Positions 7,863-14,907 of a DNA stretch of 17,391 bases are shown here, in pieces; the stretch's first letter is position 1, and each line of letters starts with the position of its first letter. The stretch covers positions 1-17,391 of the forward strand of contig CAKOLK010000012.1 of the NCBI GenBank assembly GCA_934096275.1. Reading direction: 5' to 3'. Below the pieces are notes generated by a model. The model made no database searches, was not told the DNA's origin, and worked only from the letters and a program-made list of their open reading frames with translations. Made by a program: the position numbers and the translations under genes. This DNA comes from an uncultured Bacilli bacterium. Its GTDB lineage: Bacteria; Bacillota_I; Bacilli_A; RF39; UBA660.

Positions 7863-10259
7863 TTATTTTAATACTGATTTACCTAGTATTTCTTTTTGTA
7901 TTTGGAATAAGTCTATTGAAGTTATTTTTCCATTGTAATTAGCATCTGCTGCTTCAAGATACTCATTTTTTAAAGTACCTTTTTTAAGAATGTGTTTTTG
8001 TATTTGAAATAAGTCAATTGCACTAACTTTTCCATCACCATTTGCATCTCCTTTTATTGAGATTGTTATCTTTTTAGTAGTATTATTTGATACAATAGTT
8101 AGTATATCTCCGGTAGCTAGGTTACCAGTTTTTTTTACTCCATTTTTTGTTGTTATTTCCACTTTAGCACTAGGTTCTTTATTTTGGATCATATTAGTAA
8201 GTGTAGTAGCAGAAGTTTTATTTCTTATACCAGATAGATAAGCATTGCTATATTTAACATCTATTTTATTAATTATTTCATCTGGTGATAATGTTTTTCC
8301 ATCATCTTCGCTTTTAACTTTTACTAAAGTTATTTTATATGTTTTAGATGTACCAACTTCAGATGTAACTTTAATACTAACAGTTGTCTCAGTATTTGGT
8401 GTATTTATTGTACCTGTTCCTTCGACTTTAGAAGTACTAGCACTTGGTGTTGCTTTAACGGTTACTTTAGTTGTTTTATCACTTATATATTTTACATATG
8501 TTAATACATCACTATCAAATCCACTTAGTTTTGTACCATCAATTGTAATAGTAGATAAACTATTATTTGTATTTCCAAGAGGTGGTAGAGTAGTAGCATT
8601 ACTAGGCATATTTTTATATACTGGTATTTTAAATGATAGGCCTTTGCTTGTAATACCAATTTCATTATAAGAATCATAAGTTGATATAGCTTCACTAGCA
8701 GGAGCAGTAACGTTGGTCATGAACTGATTGTTATAGTTTCCAGATGGACCAGTGTTGAATTTTTGAAAGTATAGAGTATCTTGTCCAGCACCTGTATAGT
8801 TTTCTGCGATGAATTTAGCACCATATTTTATAGCTTTTTCTCTTGTATCCCATGGAGTTCCATCGAGTTCTCCGATGTATCCTGCGGCGACTGCTAAACC
8901 TCTTACAACTGGGTTAGAACCATATGCTCCGATATTATAATAATTATAGTAACCAGTAAGAGTTCTTTTAACATTTACTTTATACCAACCAGCAGAGCAA
9001 CCTGTACCAGTGTATTTAGTAGTACTTGATAGTGTAAATGCTTGGTTTTTTCTTAAAAATACTAATAGATCGGAAGATGTAGTGTTGCTTTTTCTTAGGT
9101 TTACACCACCACTGTCGGATATGTATCCTGTTTTATTATCACTATTTAGTTTAACGTATGAACTACATACATAACCAGTATAACTGTCCCAAGTAGTACT
9201 TACTTTACCACTTACGCCATCATAGCTACTGTTTGTTCCTCCTTCTTGTTTAGTACGTGCTGCTAAGTGAACTGGGCTTATATTATATGTTTTACCTGCG
9301 GATAGGTAATAGTTTATATATGTATCAGTATTAAGATATGATCCTTTAAATATTTGTGATAGGATATCTTTAGTATGATTTACTTCATCATATGATAAGT
9401 TTTCAAAGACATAAATATTTTTTTCATTTAAGTAATTTCTAGGATCTAGGTAGAATGCTACGACTCCTTTTGATGCTGCATACCAGTTTGGTGCTTCTTT
9501 TAAAGTGTTTGATTGTCTATATGTAGGAATAGTAGATTGTATATAGTTTTTACCAACTTCTTTATCTACTGCAGTATCAAAGTATTTATTAGTATTAACT
9601 GCGGTAAACTTCCAATTAGGATGTTTTTTATGTAGATAAGTTAAGTAAGGATAATAACTTTCAGGAAAGCCTGCTTTTTTTAGAGTGGCTTCGTATGCAG
9701 TATCTTTTGCTACTATTTCATCATAGAAACTTACTAGTGGTTTATAGACATATCCTGTTTTATTATTATAATATTTTATTTTGTACCAATCTTTTAATGT
9801 ATCAATGACCTCTACTTCAGTACCTAAGTAAATAGTATCTTGTACTTTGTAACTAGTACCAGCGCCTGTTCTTATATTAGTGGAGTTTTCGTTTATTCTA
9901 GATACCCAATTTTTAATTGTATAGTATTCTTCTTTTGTAATAGTAGCACTTTCACCGCTTGATGTAACTTTTACAAATTCACTGCATATGTATCTTGACG
10001 TAGAACCACCATAGTTTACTTGGTACCATCCACCAGAACAACCTGTACCAGATTTTTTAGTGTTTGACACTAATGTTACTTTAGCATTATAGTTTAGGGA
10101 ACCGGAAATACTGTAATTAGTACCAGCACCACTTCTTACATTTATACCATCTTTATCTGTTATAGTAGCAGTGTAGGTTACAGCACTTACATTATTTATA
10201 AATAAAAATGAACTCATCATAATTGAAATTATTAAAAAACAATTAGTTATCTTCCTCAT
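7863..10259 (-). CDS. Secreted endo-beta-N-acetylglucosaminidase with SH3 domains and C-terminal type I-like dockerin
   Basis: Predicted peptidoglycan hydrolase that cuts next to N-acetylglucosamine. Of 798 residues, 1-26 form a signal peptide. Two bacterial SH3 domains follow (about 30-98, with VRSGAGTNYS; about 112-176, with IRTGAGTSYK). The glucosaminidase (GH73-like) domain is about 195-530, with probable catalytic E339 in RTKQEGG and the later NYYNIGAYG and DTLYFQKFN blocks; a third SH3-like module (about 360-435, with VNLRKSNTTS) is inserted inside it. A cadherin-like repeat (about 566-646), a small beta domain (about 657-735) and a dockerin (about 736-798) end the protein. The dockerin has two calcium loops, DANGDGKVSAID and DANYNGKITSID, each followed by LFQIQKxIL. 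It has its own promoter and is followed after ten bases by the cohesin-domain gene. Confidence 0.88.
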   Translation of the reverse strand: MRKITNCFLIISIMMSSFLFINNVSAVTYTATITDKDGINVRSGAGTNYSISGSLNYNAKVTLVSNTKKSGTGCSGGWYQVNYGGSTSRYICSEFVKVTSSGESATITKEEYYTIKNWVSRINENSTNIRTGAGTSYKVQDTIYLGTEVEVIDTLKDWYKIKYYNNKTGYVYKPLVSFYDEIVAKDTAYEATLKKAGFPESYYPYLTYLHKKHPNWKFTAVNTNKYFDTAVDKEVGKNYIQSTIPTYRQSNTLKEAPNWYAASKGVVAFYLDPRNYLNEKNIYVFENLSYDEVNHTKDILSQIFKGSYLNTDTYINYYLSAGKTYNISPVHLAARTKQEGGTNSSYDGVSGKVSTTWDSYTGYVCSSYVKLNSDNKTGYISDSGGVNLRKSNTTSSDLLVFLRKNQAFTLSSTTKYTGTGCSAGWYKVNVKRTLTGYYNYYNIGAYGSNPVVRGLAVAAGYIGELDGTPWDTREKAIKYGAKFIAENYTGAGQDTLYFQKFNTGPSGNYNNQFMTNVTAPASEAISTYDSYNEIGITSKGLSFKIPVYKNMPSNATTLPPLGNTNNSLSTITIDGTKLSGFDSDVLTYVKYISDKTTKVTVKATPSASTSKVEGTGTINTPNTETTVSIKVTSEVGTSKTYKITLVKVKSEDDGKTLSPDEIINKIDVKYSNAYLSGIRNKTSATTLTNMIQNKEPSAKVEITTKNGVKKTGNLATGDILTIVSNNTTKKITISIKGDANGDGKVSAIDLFQIQKHILKKGTLKNEYLEAADANYNGKITSIDLFQIQKEILGKSVLK

Positions 10260-10289
10260 TTAATCACCACTTTCATTATTATATATATA

Positions 10290-10298
10290 ATTATAACA
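10290..10298 (-). promoter_or_regulatory. Predicted extended -10 promoter of the dockerin-cohesin operon
   Basis: On the minus strand TGTTATAAT gives a perfect TATAAT (10290-10295) preceded by the TGn extension. No good -35 box is present because the position is taken by the T run of the upstream terminator. GGTGAT before the ATG at 10259 serves as ribosome binding site. Confidence 0.5.
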
Positions 10299-10302
10299 AA
10301 TC

Positions 10303-10336
10303 AAAAAAAATTAGTACATATTTAATACTAATTTTT
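10303..10336 (-). terminator. Rho-independent terminator of the polysaccharide deacetylase gene
   Basis: An 11-base perfect stem (10306-10316 with 10326-10336), nine-base loop, and a run of eight T on the minus strand. It separates the deacetylase from the dockerin-cohesin operon. Confidence 0.85.
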
Positions 10337-10359
10337 AGACATATATTGACAGATATTTA

Positions 10360-11748
10360 CTAATTATTTACATAGTGATGGGCAGTATTAGAGTTATTAT
10401 CTAGTTTAGAGAATTCGTATCCGTTTTCCATACCATATTTTATAATGCAAGAAAGTGCTTTACTATTGTATATTTTATCGCTAGAATCATGCATTAGGAC
10501 AACGTTTTCTTTATAGATTAAACTTTTAGTTACTTGATTGCAAATCTTTTGTGAATCTTTTAAAGTAGTGTCACTAGAACCAACATTCCAATCAAAATAT
10601 ACATATCCTTTTTCAGTAACACTTTTAGTAAGTCTTGTCATAATACCTTCATTGTAACTTTTACTTATTGTGTTAGAACTACCTCCAGGGAATCTTATTA
10701 GATTAGTTTCTACTCCTATGACATTTTTAACTTTGTTTTTGATTTTATTTAGATCTTCAAAGTATGCAGTATCACTTTTATATATTTTAGAGTAATTATG
10801 AGTGTAAGAGTGATATCCAATAGCATGCCCTTCATCATATTCTCTTTTTAATAAGTAGTCAGTATTTTTGTTATGATTTATTACAAAGAAAGTTGCTTTT
10901 ATATTATGTTTTTTTAATATATCTAATATATCAGGTGTATTTTCTATGCTTGGACCATCATCAAAAGTTAAGTAAATTGTTTTACCTTTTCCTTTGATAG
11001 TGTTATCAATTACTTTAACTTTTCTTGTGATTGATACTTCATTATTACTTTTATCTTTTACTTTATAAGTTATTTCATAAGTACCAGCTTTATTAGTGTT
11101 TACGTTATCAGTTTTTATTACTTTATCAGTAATATTGCCATCACAATTATCATTTGCGGTATACACATCTTTAAAAGTACTTCCTTTTTTAATAGTGATG
11201 TTTTTATCAAGTTTAATTACTGGTTTTGTAATATCTTTTCTAATTATTTTTCTAGATAGAGTAGTTTTGTTTTCTGATGAGTCAGATACTTCATAGATTA
11301 TTTCATCTTCTTTAATGGTGGTTTTAATTTTATTAGTTAAATCTTTATCATAGTTATCGCTTGCAGTAGCGCCATAGTCTTTTACTTTTCCATCGGGACA
11401 TATATACATTGGATTATCTTTTAATATGGTGATAACTGGTTTAGTAGTGTCTACAACATTTACTTTTCTTATTTTTTTATAGTTTCCTATTTTATATGTA
11501 ATTTCGTATTCACCAATTTTAGTGCTGTTAATATTATTTATTACCTCTAAATGAAAGGGTTTATTATTTAGTTTTGTTACTGTGTATCCTGGTTCATTGT
11601 ATGATGTGTTTACTTCCATGGTTATATCCTTGTCTATTAATATAATGTTGTAGGGTCTAAATATGTATAGAAAGACTATAATTGATATAGATATTGCAAG
11701 TAATGTAGATGTTATTATTAGTATTATTTTTAATTTATTTGATTTCAT
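10360..11748 (-). CDS. Membrane-anchored polysaccharide (peptidoglycan) deacetylase with Ig-like repeats
   Basis: Predicted to remove acetyl groups from N-acetylglucosamine in the cell wall, which commonly gives lysozyme resistance. The 462 residues start with a membrane anchor (about 8-30), followed by three Ig-like DUF5011/HYR-type repeats (about 40-98, 102-175, 176-248), each with a GTYEITYKVKD-type strand pattern or close variant. The NodB catalytic domain is 255-452: TFDDGP (261-266, catalytic base D263 and metal ligand D264), HSYTH with metal ligands H313 and H317, RFPGGSS (352-358), DWNVGSSD with W387, and LMHD with H420. All key residues are intact. The start at 11748 has GAGGTG upstream. 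It is monocistronic and transcribed divergently from gpsB. The substrate is inferred from the surface location and neighbouring glucosaminidase; other surface glycans are possible. Confidence 0.9.
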   Translation of the reverse strand: MKSNKLKIILIITSTLLAISISIIVFLYIFRPYNIILIDKDITMEVNTSYNEPGYTVTKLNNKPFHLEVINNINSTKIGEYEITYKIGNYKKIRKVNVVDTTKPVITILKDNPMYICPDGKVKDYGATASDNYDKDLTNKIKTTIKEDEIIYEVSDSSENKTTLSRKIIRKDITKPVIKLDKNITIKKGSTFKDVYTANDNCDGNITDKVIKTDNVNTNKAGTYEITYKVKDKSNNEVSITRKVKVIDNTIKGKGKTIYLTFDDGPSIENTPDILDILKKHNIKATFFVINHNKNTDYLLKREYDEGHAIGYHSYTHNYSKIYKSDTAYFEDLNKIKNKVKNVIGVETNLIRFPGGSSNTISKSYNEGIMTRLTKSVTEKGYVYFDWNVGSSDTTLKDSQKICNQVTKSLIYKENVVLMHDSSDKIYNSKALSCIIKYGMENGYEFSKLDNNSNTAHHYVNN

Positions 11749-11822
11749 AATTGCACCTCATTTATAGAATACCAGTTTTATATTGTTTTTAAAACTATGT
11801 TTTATTATATTTTACATAGATA

Positions 11823-11851
11823 TTGACAAAGAAATAATTTTTCTTTAAAAT
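11823..11851 (+). promoter_or_regulatory. Predicted sigma-A promoter of gpsB
   Basis: A perfect TTGACA -35 box (11823-11828), 17-base spacer and TAAAAT -10 box (11846-11851). It could also supply transcription for the RNase P RNA, which begins at the gpsB stop codon. Confidence 0.75.
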
Positions 11852-11877
11852 ATTAAGTGTAAAGGGTTGGTGATATT

Positions 11878-12213
11878 ATGTACCAAAATAAGCTTAATTT
11901 AACACCTAATGATATACTAGAAAAAGACTTTAAAATTGATACTAGAGGTTTTAGATTAAAGGAAGTAGATCAATTTCTTGATCTTGTGATTGAGGATTAT
12001 AATACTTTTATTGATATTATTAAGAAGCAAGAACAAGAAAAGGATGAGCTTACTGATGAGATTTTAAGACTTAAACAACAACTTAGGGATGCTAATGTTA
12101 ATGTAGAGATTGCTAAGGCTAATACTAGTACTGGTACATCGAATGTTGATATTTTAAAAAGAATATCTAATTTAGAAAAAGTAATTTTTGGAAAAGAGGA
12201 TAATAGGGAATAA
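11878..12213 (+). CDS. gpsB: Cell division protein GpsB (DivIVA family)
   Basis: GpsB coordinates peptidoglycan synthesis with division by bringing penicillin-binding proteins and EzrA to the septum or side wall. The 111-residue protein has the family's N-terminal membrane-binding/dimer domain (LTPNDILEKDFKIDTRGFRLKEVDQFLDLVIEDY, about 8-41), a coiled coil (about 42-73), a short variable linker and the conserved C-terminal trimerisation motif NVDILKRISNLEKVIFG (89-105), which separates GpsB from full-length DivIVA. GGTGAT precedes the ATG. It lies directly upstream of the RNase P RNA, the same order as in Bacillus. EzrA, a known GpsB partner, is encoded about 10 kb away in this window. Confidence 0.92.
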   Translation: MYQNKLNLTPNDILEKDFKIDTRGFRLKEVDQFLDLVIEDYNTFIDIIKKQEQEKDELTDEILRLKQQLRDANVNVEIAKANTSTGTSNVDILKRISNLEKVIFGKEDNRE

Positions 12214-12562
12214 TATTTTAGGTAAACGCTGTATATTTATTATATAGAGGAAAGTCCATGCTCACAAGAACTGAGATGTTCTTAGTGTTTGTGCCTAGGG
12301 AAAAAATAACCTAGGGTAGAGTGATCTGACGGCTTTGAAATAGTCTAAGTTTTAATATGACTAGAGTAGATATAAAAGTGCCACAGAAACGAGTCTTTTG
12401 GGAAACTGAAAGAATGAAACGAGGTAAACCCCGCAAGTGAGAAACCCAAATTTTGGTAGGGGAATTCTGATAGGGAATAAAACTGATTCAGAAATCGAAA
12501 GATAGATAAATGTTTACCACCTTTATGGTACAGAACATGGCTTATTAAATATTATTTTTTTT
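12209..12562 (+). ncRNA. rnpB: RNase P RNA (type B), catalytic subunit for tRNA 5' processing
   Basis: All hallmark blocks of the Bacillus-type RNA are in order: GAGGAAAGTCCATGCTC (12247-12263), CTGACGGC (12326-12333), GTGCCACAGAAAC (12379-12390 region), GAAACCCAAATTTTGGTAGG (12441-12460) and ACAGAACATGGCTTA (12530-12544). The closing helix P1 is visible as AATAATATTT (12209-12218) pairing with AAATATTATT (12547-12556); eight T follow or overlap its end, so P1 doubles as the terminator. The 5' strand of P1 overlaps the gpsB stop codon (12211-12213). Exact ends are inferred from P1 and are uncertain by a few bases. Confidence 0.96.
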
Positions 12563-12563
12563 A

Positions 12564-12569
12564 TATAAT
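12564..12569 (+). promoter_or_regulatory. Possible -10 box for the RodZ-like gene
   Basis: A perfect TATAAT follows the T run of rnpB; the matching -35 position (TTATTA or CTTATT) is poor. It would start transcription about eight bases before the gene. Read-through from rnpB is the alternative. Confidence 0.3.
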
Positions 12570-12583
12570 TAAGGAGAGATAGG

Positions 12584-13018
12584 ATGAAAGAAATAGGGGA
12601 ACAGTTTAAGGAAAAACGGGAAGAAATAGGTATTTCTATTAATGAAGTAGCGAGTGATTTGAAAACTGACCCAATCATTATAGAAAACTTAGAGGAAGGA
12701 AATAGAAAGGTTTTTAAGGATGTATTAGAGTTAAAGGAAATATCTTCTTCATATGCTAAGTATTTAGGGCTTGATCCAGAAAGTATTTTAGATGAGATAA
12801 ATGATTATTTATTTGAAAAGACTTCAAAGATAGATTTAGATGATTTAAAAGATAGGATTGAGACAATAAAAAAAGAAGAGGAAAAGAAGAAAATAAGGAC
12901 TCCATATACAATTGAGAGAAATGAGAGTTCTAATAAGACTATTTTTTCTATTATAGTTGTTTTGGTTATTATACTTGTAATATTTTATATATTACTTAGA
13001 AAATTAATTATAGGGTAG
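12584..13018 (+). CDS. Short RodZ-like helix-turn-helix membrane protein
   Basis: RodZ proteins link MreB or the divisome to wall synthesis. This 144-residue protein has the N-terminal RodZ/Xre-type helix-turn-helix fold (about 3-68: IGEQFKEKREEIGISINEVASDLK), a charged helical stretch (82-104) and a single membrane helix (about 119-139, KTIFSIIVVLVIILVIFYILL). It ends five residues after the helix, so the extracytoplasmic beta domain of full-length RodZ (usually 250-300 residues or more) is missing. AAGGAGAG lies upstream of the ATG. It overlaps nothing and is followed after eight bases by pgsA, the same neighbour as in Bacillus (ymfM/rodZ-pgsA), which supports the assignment. It might act only as a cytoplasmic MreB-binding anchor; no symbol is given because of the missing domain. 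Confidence 0.75.
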   Translation: MKEIGEQFKEKREEIGISINEVASDLKTDPIIIENLEEGNRKVFKDVLELKEISSSYAKYLGLDPESILDEINDYLFEKTSKIDLDDLKDRIETIKKEEEKKKIRTPYTIERNESSNKTIFSIIVVLVIILVIFYILLRKLIIG

Positions 13019-13026
13019 GTGTGATT

Positions 13027-13641
13027 ATGAAGTTTAATCTTCCAACAAAGTTGACGTTTTTAAGGCTTTTTTTATCAGTTATAATAATAGTCTTATTAAT
13101 ATTTCCATTCTATAGAGTAGGAATAGAAATTAAAACATTTTTATATCATAATATTTTAGTGGATATTAGATATATAATTGCAGGAATATTATTTATTTTT
13201 GCATCTTATACTGATCATTTAGATGGTAAGCTTGCTAGAAAGAATAATCAAGTAACTGATTTTGGAAAGTTTCTTGATGCGATAGCGGATAAAGTTCTTG
13301 TTAATTCTGTTTTAATTATTTTTGCTAGTCAAGGTTTTATATCTGTTTTTATTCCTGTTGTTATTGTAATAAGGGATATAGTAGTGGATGCTATTAGAAT
13401 GATGAGTGCTAGCAAAGGTACAGTTGTGGCGGCAAGAACTGGTGGTAAAATAAAGACTGCTTGTTTAATGATTGGTATATCACTTACTTTTATTTATAAT
13501 TTGCCATTTGAATTATGGGGTTTACAAGTATCGAAGTTCTTTTTATGCTTTGGAACTATAATGGCAATTGTGTCTGGAATAGAGTATTATAAGTTAAATA
13601 AGAAAAATATTTTTATTGATTCTAAAGATGAAATCTTATAA
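13027..13641 (+). CDS. pgsA: CDP-diacylglycerol--glycerol-3-phosphate 3-phosphatidyltransferase (PGP synthase)
   Basis: Makes phosphatidylglycerol phosphate, the first committed step of anionic phospholipid synthesis, in the membrane. The 204-residue protein carries the complete CDP-alcohol phosphatidyltransferase motif DGxxARx8GxxxDxxxD (D66, G67, A70, R71, G80, D84, D88) and several membrane helices. ATG 13027 is preferred because AGGTG (13017-13021) is at a normal distance; an in-frame GTG at 13021 would itself be part of that site and add only two residues. Ends in a strong terminator, so recA is a separate transcription unit; cinA, which lies between pgsA and recA in Bacillus, is absent. 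Confidence 0.92.
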   Translation: MKFNLPTKLTFLRLFLSVIIIVLLIFPFYRVGIEIKTFLYHNILVDIRYIIAGILFIFASYTDHLDGKLARKNNQVTDFGKFLDAIADKVLVNSVLIIFASQGFISVFIPVVIVIRDIVVDAIRMMSASKGTVVAARTGGKIKTACLMIGISLTFIYNLPFELWGLQVSKFFLCFGTIMAIVSGIEYYKLNKKNIFIDSKDEIL

Positions 13642-13668
13642 TTGATAGAAAAAATTGAATGAAATTTT

Positions 13669-13698
13669 AAAATTCCCTTAGGGGAATTTTTATTTTTT
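13669..13698 (+). terminator. Rho-independent terminator after pgsA
   Basis: Stem AAAATTCCC (13669-13677) and GGGAATTTT (13682-13690), four-base loop TTAG, then TATTTTTTG. Ends the rodZ-like/pgsA unit. Confidence 0.85.
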
Positions 13699-13716
13699 GA
13701 TGTTATTTTTCAAATA

Positions 13717-13730
13717 AAAACAAATGTTTG
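13717..13730. promoter_or_regulatory. Candidate LexA/DinR (SOS) box upstream of recA
   Basis: AAAACAAATGTTTG contains the symmetric core AAAC-AAAT-GTTT and agrees with the Bacillus DinR/LexA consensus CGAACRNRYGTTYC at 11 of 14 positions, including the AAC and GTT half-site cores. It ends nine bases before the recA -35 box, a position where a repressor would block polymerase. The outer bases differ from consensus, so the call is moderate. Confidence 0.5.
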
Positions 13731-13738
13731 AAAAAGTG

Positions 13739-13767
13739 TTGACAAATGATTAAAAAGTTGTTATGAT
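13739..13767 (+). promoter_or_regulatory. Predicted sigma-A promoter of recA
   Basis: Perfect TTGACA (13739-13744), 17-base spacer and TATGAT (13762-13767). A strong AGGAGG ribosome binding site (13779-13784) follows before the ATG at 13791. Confidence 0.8.
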
Positions 13768-13790
13768 TAATACATGTTAGGAGGAATATT

Positions 13791-14819
13791 ATGGCTAAGA
13801 AAGAAGAAAATAAGACATTAGACCAAGTAATGGCTGATATTGAAAAACAATTTGGAAAAGGTTCTATTATGAAACTTGGTGAACAAAAACATATGGAAGT
13901 TGAAACTACTTCATCTGGCTCATTAATGCTTGATATAGCGTTAGGAGTAAATGGTTTTCCTAAAGGGAGAATAATTGAAATATTTGGACCAGAGTCAAGT
14001 GGTAAGACTACTGTTGCACTTCATGCAATTGCGGAAGTACAAAAAAAGGGAGGGCGTGCAGCGTTTATTGATGCAGAACATGCACTTGATCCTGTTTATG
14101 CCAAAAAGTTAGGAGTAAATATTAATGAATTATTATTATCACAACCTGATACTGGTGAACAAGCATTAGAAATATGTGAAGCATTAGTTAGAAGTGAAGT
14201 TGTTGATATAATTGTAATCGATTCGGTAGCGGCGTTAGTACCAAAGGCTGAAATTGAAGGTGAAATGGGAGATTCTCATGTTGGGCTTCAAGCAAGACTT
14301 ATGTCACAAGCATTAAGAAAGTTAAGTGGTACAATTAGTAAGACTAATACTACTGCTATATTTATTAATCAACTAAGAGAAAAAGTTGGAGTTATGTTTG
14401 GTAATCCTGAAACTACACCTGGAGGAAGGGCGTTGAAGTTTTACTCAACAATTAGACTTGATGTAAGACGTGGTGAACAAATTAAGAATGGTGATACAGT
14501 TGTAGGTGCTAAAACTAATATTAAGGTAGTTAAAAATAAAGTTGCTCCTCCATTTAAGACTGCTTGTGTTGAAATTATGTATGGAACAGGTATATCTAAA
14601 GAGGGAGAAATTATTGATTTAGCGGTTGATGCTGATATCGTTGATAAAAGTGGTGCATGGTATTCTTATAATGGAGAACGTATTGGTCAAGGTAAAGAAA
14701 ATGTTAAGACTCTTTTAAGAAACAATCCTAAGTTAAGAGATGAGTTAGAAAAGAAAGTTAGAGATTTTTATAGTAATAAAAATGATGTTGTAACTGAAAA
14801 AGAAAAGAAAGCAGAGTAG
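13791..14819 (+). CDS. recA: RecA recombinase
   Basis: Catalyses homologous strand exchange and stimulates LexA self-cleavage. The 342-residue protein shows the Walker A loop GPESSGKT (66-73), the VDIIVIDSVAAL Walker B strand, the MSQALRKL and IFINQLREKVGVMFGNPETTPGGRALKFY blocks with loops L1 and L2, and the conserved C-terminal domain ending in a short acidic/basic tail (VVTEKEKKAE). No intein or frameshift is present. The gene has its own promoter, a candidate SOS box and a terminator whose stem includes its stop codon. Confidence 0.98.
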   Translation: MAKKEENKTLDQVMADIEKQFGKGSIMKLGEQKHMEVETTSSGSLMLDIALGVNGFPKGRIIEIFGPESSGKTTVALHAIAEVQKKGGRAAFIDAEHALDPVYAKKLGVNINELLLSQPDTGEQALEICEALVRSEVVDIIVIDSVAALVPKAEIEGEMGDSHVGLQARLMSQALRKLSGTISKTNTTAIFINQLREKVGVMFGNPETTPGGRALKFYSTIRLDVRRGEQIKNGDTVVGAKTNIKVVKNKVAPPFKTACVEIMYGTGISKEGEIIDLAVDADIVDKSGAWYSYNGERIGQGKENVKTLLRNNPKLRDELEKKVRDFYSNKNDVVTEKEKKAE

Positions 14820-14842
14820 ATTTATTTCTACTTTTTTCTTTT
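14815..14842 (+). terminator. Rho-independent terminator after recA
   Basis: Six-base stem AGTAGA (14815-14820) and TCTACT (14827-14832), six-base loop, then TTTTTCTTTT. The recA stop codon lies in the stem. The stem is short, so some read-through is possible. Confidence 0.65.
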
Positions 14843-14847
14843 GGTAA

Positions 14848-14876
14848 TTGACATCGATTATTATTTCTTGTAAAAT
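14848..14876 (+). promoter_or_regulatory. Predicted sigma-A promoter of the pilC-prepilin peptidase unit
   Basis: Perfect TTGACA (14848-14853), 17-base spacer and TAAAAT (14871-14876). It begins right after the recA terminator and shows that the pilus genes form their own transcription unit. Confidence 0.75.
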
Positions 14877-14907
14877 GATTATAGTAATAATAAAGGGGCA
14901 ATGCCGT

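Noticed and set aside
11749..11829. Promoter for the deacetylase sharing its -35 region with the gpsB promoter
   Set aside because: TTGTCA on the minus strand overlaps the gpsB TTGACA, but the -10 at the correct spacing (AATAAA) is poor and the perfect TATAAT is only 14 bases away; not strong enough to annotate.
14848..14907. Earlier in-frame start for pilC
   Set aside because: This codon region is the TTGACA/TAAAAT promoter itself; ATG 14908 has AAGGGG upstream.
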